Source of the DNA: Bimastos eiseni
Lineage: Eukaryota > Annelida > Clitellata > Crassiclitellata > Lumbricidae
Assembly: GCA_959347315.1 (NCBI GenBank)
Contig: OY365814.1
Span: forward strand, 2,283,661-2,347,660
Reading direction: 5' to 3'
Length of the DNA: 64,000 nucleotides
Shown here: piece after piece, positions 57,696 to 64,000 of the stretch
Layout of the letters: the number at the start of each line of letters is the position of its first letter
How positions within the stretch are numbered: the first letter of the stretch is position 1
Program-made: the position numbers and the translations under genes
The notes under the pieces: model-generated
Seen by the model: only the letters and a program-made list of their open reading frames with translations
What the model was told of the DNA's origin: nothing
Database searches by the model: none

Positions 57696-58076
57696 ATAAC
57701 AGATAAATAACTATTTTTCGGAATATGGAAGTTTCGCGATCGGTAGGCGAATTTGTCCGACACCGATAGGCACTTTAGATGTTAATCTTCGGCGATAGAA
57801 ACTCCAAAGGAAAAGTTCGCTCACAAATGCACACAAAAAGGCTGAAGGATGAGGACTTGGAAAGTGTAATAAGGGTTATGAGAGTGTATGATACTTGGAC
57901 GGAGTTTAAGGAAGTTTTGAAAGACAGTATTAAGGAGATCATATAAAAACACAAAGCACAAATAAGAGGAGACATTTGGTAACACGAAAGGTTTAAAGAA
58001 AGAGGAGGGAAGGAATTAAACTTTGGATGAATTTTCAAAAGTTGAAGAAGGAATCAAAGAACGGGACTGTGACAGA

Positions 58077-58079
<3 letters not shown>

Positions 58080-58124
<45 letters not shown>
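58080..58124. repeat. (TA)n microsatellite
   Basis: A pure TA run directly abuts the LTR that starts at 58125. Confidence 0.95.
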
Positions 58125-58127
<3 letters not shown>

Positions 58128-58690
58128 GGCATGTCTAGGCAAGTGATCGTAGGTCTTACTCTAAATAGACGACAAAGATGTGTTTTTAAGATGGAAATTA
58201 TATTTTCACACCGGAAAGAGAACAAAACATACAACCTGAAACGAGATTCGCACATGAGTTTCCAGACGGCTAAAACCCTATTCAAGCAGCTCGGTCAGCT
58301 AGCCCGCATGGCACCGAGAGCAAACGAAAGCTAGTGTTTTTACAACTAGTCTTAACTATGCGACGGAACGGTGGACCTTCGCAATACCAGACACCTTGGT
58401 GTCGAAACGCGAAAACCACTATATCCAATACCTGTTCCACCGTTCCAAGCCTCCAACCGTCTCTAGGTTTTTTCTAAATGGCTTCGTCGCGCCTTCGCTT
58501 TACCTAAGTAACAGCAACCGAAAGCAAACGGACTGATAAATAGTCAAGCACTCGCTTATATAGCCGATTTGACCATCCCTTTCTAGACAATGGTGCCCGG
58601 CCTTTCTATCTCGAGTCAAATACATAGTGTTGTCAGATATAGCGTTAGCGATTTAGCAGTAAGTAGACTATCTTACTGCGACATCCAACA
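58125..58690 (-). repeat. 3' LTR of a B-family element
   Basis: 566 bp, the inverted equivalent of 27950-28515. A polypurine tract lies at 58691-58703 on the internal side, so this is the 3' LTR of a minus-strand element. Confidence 0.85.
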
Positions 58691-58703
58691 GACCCCCCTC
58701 ACT
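58691..58703 (-). promoter_or_regulatory. Polypurine tract of the B-family element
   Basis: In minus sense AGTGAGGGGGGTC lies immediately before the 3' LTR. Confidence 0.75.
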
Positions 58704-58899
58704 TACACATGAGAAAACTTATGCAAGAGTTTTCGAACAAGAGACAATGTTACCTCAATGTGCAATGCAATTGTCTCTCAAGTAATAATCAATCTACCCG
58801 AAACTAGAAATTGCGCTAACATAAAGAACGAAACACTTACAACCCGCAACAAAACATGGCTTACGCAACAACCAAATGTGACTTCCCCAACAAGCAACT

Positions 58900-59650
58900 T
58901 CAGGCACCTACATCCGACGGCCGACTGAGCAAGTCAGGTAATAGATTGTCGCGACCCGGACGATGGCGAATTTCCACCTCATATTGTTGGAGTTCCAATC
59001 GCCAACGCAGAAGTTTCTGGTTGGTATTTGCCATTGAGTGGATGAACTGTAAAGGGCTGTGATCGGAAAACACAATCACAGGCGCCGAACCGAAGTACAC
59101 GCTACAGGCACGTACAGCCGTCACCAACGCCAACGCCTCCTTTTCGATCGTCGCGTAGTGTAACTGATGCGGTCTCAACTTCTTACTCAAGTAGCATATT
59201 GGATGCTCGATTCCATCAGTTACCTGGAACAAACAACCTCCGACACAAAACTGTGATGAGTCAATAGCCAAAAAAAATTGTTTAGCATAATCAGGTGGTC
59301 GCAAAATGGGTCTTGAGGTAAGCCGCGACTTCAACTCAATGAAAAATCGTTGCGCATCCTCTGTCCATTTAAACCTTACGTTCTTTTTTCAGCAACGCTG
59401 TCAGAGGAATGGTCAACTCGGCATAATGAGGCAAAATTTTGTGGTAATACCCTGCTATACCGAGGAGCGACTGGACCTGCTTCTTGCTCTTAGGTGCTGG
59501 AAAGTTTAACAGAGCCTGCACCTTCTCAACTCTGGGCTGTATCGAATTTACACTCAAATGGTGCCCCAGAAAATCCAATGCAGCGTTGGCAAATACACAT
59601 TTCTTTAAATTCAGTTCCGAAACAAGTCCCTGTTCCTTTGCTTGCTACGC
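58900..59650 (-). pseudogene. RT C-terminus and RNase H of a B-family Gmr1-type element
   Basis: Minus frames read the RT end (59578-59369: MDFLGHHL, then KQVQSLLGIAGYYHKILPHY) and RNase H (59334-58900: FFLAIDSSQFCVGGCLF, ATIEKEALALV, VFSDHSPL, and HRPGRDNLLPDLLSR). The RNase H end lies about 200 bp from the polypurine tract, so integrase is not downstream of RT, consistent with Gmr1 order. A frameshift separates the two frames, and the 5' part is missing beyond 59650. Confidence 0.85.
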
Positions 59651-59812
59651 TATAAATCAATCCTTCTAGAGGCGATTTCCTTTGCCATCCCAAGCGCAAA
59701 ACTCGTATCTCTATTGGACGACAGGTCAATTGCAGAAACTATTACTAAACCCTGGTTGGTCGGGTCTTGGCGTCCCTAGCGTAACCTCAGATCCCTAGGG
59801 TCGTACGGTTAC

Positions 59813-60237
59813 TGTTTGACTAGCGGCTGTTATGGCTGGGCCTTATTAGTGTCATTGAATTCCATTACTACAGTTTTACCGCCTAACAAATTGCTCCGTT
59901 CGTCTCGGAATTGTCCTCTATTCATGATCCGTGTCAACGGGCCGGTTCAAACCAAATCTTCAACTGATTCATGAATTTCATGTCTGTGGGTCGTAGAGAT
60001 GGAAGGGGCAGTCGGCTATGACATCTGCCTCGCGGTGTCGGGTTTCGTTGTTTGACACCCCGATGATCTTTGCATAATTCTCGCCGACTGTATTGAGGCC
60101 GTCTGCCTCCGGCGAAACCCATTGATGTCTCCCATCTCATGTGTCAGATAGACAACTTCATCCGTAGTCCTCCTACGCCTGTGCTGTCGGTCGATGACTT
60201 TTATATTGCGCAGTTCTCCAGCGTGTCTGGCTGGACA
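59813..60237 (-). repeat. Inverted copy of the probable LTR of element E
   Basis: Matches 34276-34693, including the shared open segment DINGFRRRQTASIQ and the terminal CTAGTCAAACA. It lies in the intron downstream of the PAN exon that ends at 60283. Confidence 0.6.
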
Positions 60238-60282
60238 ATGAAGAGCATAGAAATTATATTTAATGTAATGTCGTGAACTCAC

Positions 60283-60543
60283 CGATGCTGTGATGACAGG
60301 TTTCTTCTAGTCTGCCTTTCAGGTCGTAATGTGTCACCCCTTCTTGAAGGACCTCCTTGCCAGATGTGAGCAGCAGCCAGCAAAAGGCATCGGACTCGCT
60401 CGTCTCGTCGATGTCAACTCCTATGCAGTAACTATCTCTTGCGCAGTGATTCTTACACTCGATCAAAGTCTGGTCCAGAGAGGGAACTCCATCGGTGTAG
60501 CGTAGATTGGAAAAAGCCGGATACCAGTCACCGGAACAGTTGG
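60283..60543 (-). CDS. PAN/apple module exon of a second PAN gene
   Basis: The acceptor CTCTTCCAG is upstream and the donor GTGAGT lies at 60277-60282; 261 nt, phase 1-1. It encodes NCSGDWYPAF, LIECKNHCARDSYCIGVDID, AFCWLLL and EETC, a clear PAN pattern. Together with 60719-60943 it forms part of another minus-strand, probably secreted, PAN gene whose other exons were not found in the window. Its downstream intron is filled with LTR-element fragments. Confidence 0.7.
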
Positions 60544-60718
60544 CTGGAAGAGTAAATAGATCTATGATGGTGCAATATAATCGTATTGTCTATTGAACAT
60601 TATGCAATGAGTGTTTAATCTAAATTGGGAGATCTCTGTTCTAAGTTTAATCTGAAATATGCAACTCAAGAGATAGTTTACTGTAGTCGATGATGCAGTG
60701 ATAGCTAGGTGCGTATAC

Positions 60719-60943
60719 ATTGGTTGGTCCAGGTTAACAAATGGTTGTCACTGTACCACGTGTCAAGTCTAAGCTGGTGGTGGTTGTTGCGGTTTAACGA
60801 CACAGTGTTGTAACAAAGACCAATAGCGTCGCCCTCCTCCTTTATCCATGCTTTGGACTGGCACTGGCCGAGTACAACCAGTAGCGGTGTTAGGTCTAAG
60901 CTGTTGTAGGGAACACGTTTAAGCACGGGATCGAGGGAAGATT
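60719..60943 (-). CDS. Diverged PAN-like exon of the second PAN gene
   Basis: The acceptor CTCTCCACAG is at 60944-60945 and the donor GTATAC at 60713-60718; 225 nt, phase 1-1. It encodes [37 protein letters not shown] and a WTNQ ending. It has fewer cysteines than usual, but phase, length (equal to 2660-2884) and position support it. The choice of GTATAC avoids an in-frame stop just beyond. Confidence 0.5.
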
Positions 60944-60946
60944 CTG

Positions 60947-60947
<1 letters not shown>

Positions 60948-61037
<90 letters not shown>
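60948..61037. repeat. (GA)n microsatellite
   Basis: About 90 bp of nearly pure GA. On the minus strand it forms a CT-rich tract just upstream of the acceptor at 60944. Confidence 0.95.
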
Positions 61038-61039
<2 letters not shown>

Positions 61040-61289
61040 AGAGAGTGAGAGAGAGAGAAAAAAAACAGAAAGGAAGAGTCAGAACTTGTCGGCTAACTGA
61101 TATATATATATATATATATATATACACGTGAAGTGCTCTCTCAAGGTATGTCAACAGTGGACAGCCACTCCCAAGCACATCACAATATTTTTTGCAGACA
61201 TTGTCTGTACAGATATACAGTACAATTGCATTTAATGGATGCGCCCCTCTTCAAAAGTTCATAAGGTCACACACGACCATACGACAGAA

Positions 61290-61372
61290 CATCGATAGAG
61301 CCGAGCAATTGTGAGCGAAGGAGTTGCTCGTGGTACCCACGCGGTGTATGCCTGGAGCGAGCTTTGATACTT
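61290..61372 (-). repeat. Truncated copy of the SINE at 57505-57695
   Basis: GAGCAATTGTGAGCGAAGGA and TTGCTCGTGG match the body of the SINE (GAGCAATGGTGCGCGAAGGA), but the tRNA-like head is lost. Confidence 0.5.
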
Positions 61373-61720
61373 TAATCAATAATTGTTTAATTAATTATTT
61401 AATTATAGTTTAGTCTAAGCTGGGTAACTTCTTCTTTTGCCATTCATTGGAAAAGTCCTGCCTCGGTAAAAAAAGGATCAACTAGAAAAGATTTGTTACC
61501 AAATAAACCATAGATCAATGTTGAACTTATGAACGACACATCTTTCTGTGCTATGTTGTTAACTAGTTGTATTAATTTTCTTACGGTGAATATTGCATAA
61601 ATATGTGGAATTAATTGAGCATTTCATGACTTGTTATTGATAGTTTACTCTTTAGGCTCTTGCCTATTGTTGTTGCATTTTAATGGTACTGCTATGCTCC
61701 TATTCAAACAGAACGCTCGT

Positions 61721-61953
61721 CGTGGGCGCCCGCACATAGGCGCAAGAGGGACCACTTGCCCCTATATGGAAAAATGTTTGTTTGTTGATAAATTAAGTAA
61801 ACTTTCAATTGTTTTGCGTTTACAAAACATAGTCGATAAATACCAATGTTTTTAAATGCTTGTAACTAAATACAAAGCACTTGCTAAAATTGTTACATTG
61901 GACCAGGATCATTGCTTTTTGCCCAACTTTAAAATTTTCTGCGGTCGCCCATG
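61721..61953. mobile_element. 233-bp hAT-type MITE with 8-bp target duplication ACGCTCGT
   Basis: Inverted ends CGTGGGCGCCCGCA and, from the right, CATGGGCGACCGCA. Exact 8-bp direct repeats ACGCTCGT lie at 61713-61720 and 61954-61961. Non-coding interior. Confidence 0.8.
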
Positions 61954-62263
61954 ACGCTCGTGCAGTTACAGGAACCCCTATCTCTCCCAATTTATTAATG
62001 ACTCTTTACTTGGACGCAGCATAACTGAATAAGAATCTACCCTGCTTTAGCTTTCACGTTGCGATAAAGAAATTTGGAGATCTAAATGATTGCGATCCTG
62101 GTTACAACTTTCTTCCTAAAACAAGCTGTCGGTGTAGTGAGCTCCTAAATCTCTTAATTCCACAGCTCCAAGCTCAAAATCTGCTGCAGGGAGACCAGCC
62201 CACTCGTCATTAATTAAAGTGGCATCCCGGAAAATCTAGATGCACAACAATGATATTGTGGAT

Positions 62264-62265
62264 TG

Positions 62266-62327
<62 letters not shown>
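62264..62327 (-). repeat. (AAT)n 3' tail of the non-LTR element
   Basis: A pure trinucleotide tract directly after the coding remnant at 62330. Confidence 0.95.
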
Positions 62328-62329
62328 AT

Positions 62330-64000
62330 TTGTAACGCGCACAAGGTCACACCTAAATGTGAATCTGAGGCGCGGATAGTCAGTCGCCAGGAGAAGATGC
62401 AATTGGATTTCCAAATCCTTGAAAGCCAAAGAGAAATAGTGAGTTTTGAGTCGCTTTTTGAAGGAAGGAAGTGAATTTGAGCTACGAAGAGAGAGTGGCA
62501 CTCGATTCCATTCCATAGGAGCAGAGACATGAAATGCACGAGAGCCCATAACTGTTCTGCATCGTGTTTCAACTAAAAGATGATCGTAAGCAACGAGGAG
62601 GAATGTAAGGAGTTAGTAGAGCATGAATATAGGTAGGTGTACTGGTGATGATGGCTTTGTAGGTCAAACAAGCAAACTTAAATTTGAATCTGAATTCAAC
62701 AGGGAGCCAATGCAGCTGGTGGAGTAGGGCAGAGGAGCATGTTCGTAGTGGGACCCGTAGCACTACTCGAGCTAACGTATTTTGGATACGTTGAAGCCTT
62801 TTGAGTTCAAGGTCTGAGAGACCGACAAAAAGTTAATTAGCATAATAGAGGCGAGAGGAGACAAGTGAGCAGGCTATAGTCTCAGACATATTTTGAGTTA
62901 GAGCCGACTTTATGTGACGTATTGCCCTGATGTGGTAAAAACAAGATCTACAAAAGCTTGTTATGTGAGGTCGAAATGTGAGCTTGCTGTCGAGGGTAAC
63001 CCCAAGTGTGTTAACAGAGTCTGCCAGTTCAATGCTAGAGAGCATAGGGAAAGAACGCAGGCGTTGACATGAGCCATATACAATTGCTTCAGCCTTGTCT
63101 GGGTTTATGGCCAAACCATTGCAACAGAACCAATCATATATGGATGAGAGGCATTCTTCCAGTTTTAGTTTACCAGACTGATCAGTGTGTGACAGAGCAA
63201 TATGGAGCTGAGCAACATCTGCATACTGATGTAATTGAATTCCAAAGTGTTTAGCTATACGACTGATTGAGGAAGTAAAGACTGTAAATAAAAAAGACCG
63301 AGGACAGATCTATGTGGCACTCCAGCACTGCAAAGTGTGGGCTCCGACTGAGCAGATCCAATGCCCACCTGCTGATTGCGGTCAACCAGGTATGAAGCTA
63401 ACCAGTGTAAGGCAGTCCCAGAGACACCAAAGCTTTTTGCAAGTCTTGAAAGGAATAACTGGTGGTCTACAGTGTCAAAGACTGCACTAAGGTCAAGACA
63501 TACAGAGAGACAGGCTTTACCATAGTCAATAGATGAGAAGATGTAATCCAGTGTAGATACAAGAGCAGTTTCAGTGGAGTAGCCTTCGCGATATGCTGAC
63601 GGGTAGAGACTGAAGTTGGGAGAGGAAGTAATGTGTCTCTTGATATGCAAAAGAAAAAGACGTTCAAGGATCTTGGAAATGTTATTGAGGTTGGAGATAG
63701 GTCTGAAGTTAGACAAATTGCTAGTGTCAAGGTCAGGCGTTTTAAGTAAATGCGTGACTAAAGCAGATTTGAAGCGTGAAGGAAAGCACCCTTCAGCAAA
63801 AGATAGGTTGGCCAAGTGTGCAATGAGGTGAGAAATACATCAGAACAAGAGACTATGAGTGATGTAGGAAGGAAGTCCAATGCTGATGATTTGCAAACCA
63901 TGCTTTTGAGAAGAATAAAGATTTCAAGGAATGTGACAGGCGGTATGTCATCGAAGGCAGGGCCGGAGAATTTGGAGTCAAGCAGCATGTCTTGATGTGT
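62330..64000 (-). pseudogene. CR1/L2-like non-LTR retrotransposon, RT and C-terminus, 5' part off the right edge
   Basis: Minus frames give RT in order: LSNFRPISNLNNISKILERL, CLDLSAVFDTVDHQLF (motif A), GVPHRSVLG (motif B, Gln replaced by His), a frameshift near 63285, YADV at about 63214 (YADD with the second Asp lost), NPDKAEAIVYG, TLGVTLDSKLTF, then LHWLPVEFRFKFKFACLTY and SRAFHVSAPMEWNRVPLSL. It ends in (AAT)n. It is dead: at least two frameshifts, and the catalytic site is lost. Confidence 0.9.

Overview
This window is repeat-dense metazoan DNA. The host genes have spliced, phase-matched exons, the repeats include SINEs, hAT-type and mariner-type DNA elements and non-LTR retrotransposons, and the LTR retrotransposons place integrase upstream of reverse transcriptase. 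That last layout is the known Gmr1 type of Ty3/gypsy-like element, described mainly from deuterostomes. With secreted PAN/apple and CUB domain genes, it suggests a marine invertebrate deuterostome (echinoderm, hemichordate or amphioxus-like). This is inference; no species-specific marker is visible.

Host genes. On the minus strand at 264-7404 is a secreted multi-PAN gene that runs off the left edge: a signal-peptide exon, four single-exon PAN modules and a repeat-encoding exon, all joined in phase 1. A second minus-strand PAN gene has exons at 60719-60943 and 60283-60543. Half-modules of CUB domains occur at 18807-18969 (-), 51636-51809 (+, frameshifted), 52966-53134 (+) and 56094-56266 (+). 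A three-exon plus-strand gene at 10808-13800 encodes a DDE-type transposase-like protein. It carries two opposite frameshifts that leave the reading frame open but scramble a catalytic segment.

Retrotransposons. Element A (20021-27486, +) has both LTRs and a perfect 5-bp target duplication. Element B (27950-31625, +) has a 5' LTR, gag, protease and a truncated integrase. Element E (31626 to about 34693, +) has lost RT and RNase H by deletion. Elements C (40582-44735, -) and D (44745-48388, -) lie head to tail. The 3' part of a B-family element sits at 58125-59650 (-). A non-LTR family with a C-terminal restriction-like endonuclease (RLE) is present three times: nearly full length at 36123-39080 (-), 5'-truncated at 39634-40535 (-) inside element C, and a 5' fragment at about 34720-35680 (-). 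Other non-LTR pieces lie at 7858-8060, 17890-18345, 48800-49260, 54005-54270 and 62330-64000.

DNA elements. Three small elements have perfect 8-bp target duplications (3464-3656, 17117-17423, 61721-61953). A deleted mariner-type element lies at 8089-9099. A 1.8-kb inverted-repeat element (53246-55042) with a perfect 9-bp duplication is built largely of a 36-bp minisatellite that recurs across the window, and has another element nested in it. Most of the window is therefore a layered record of insertions into and between PAN and CUB genes.
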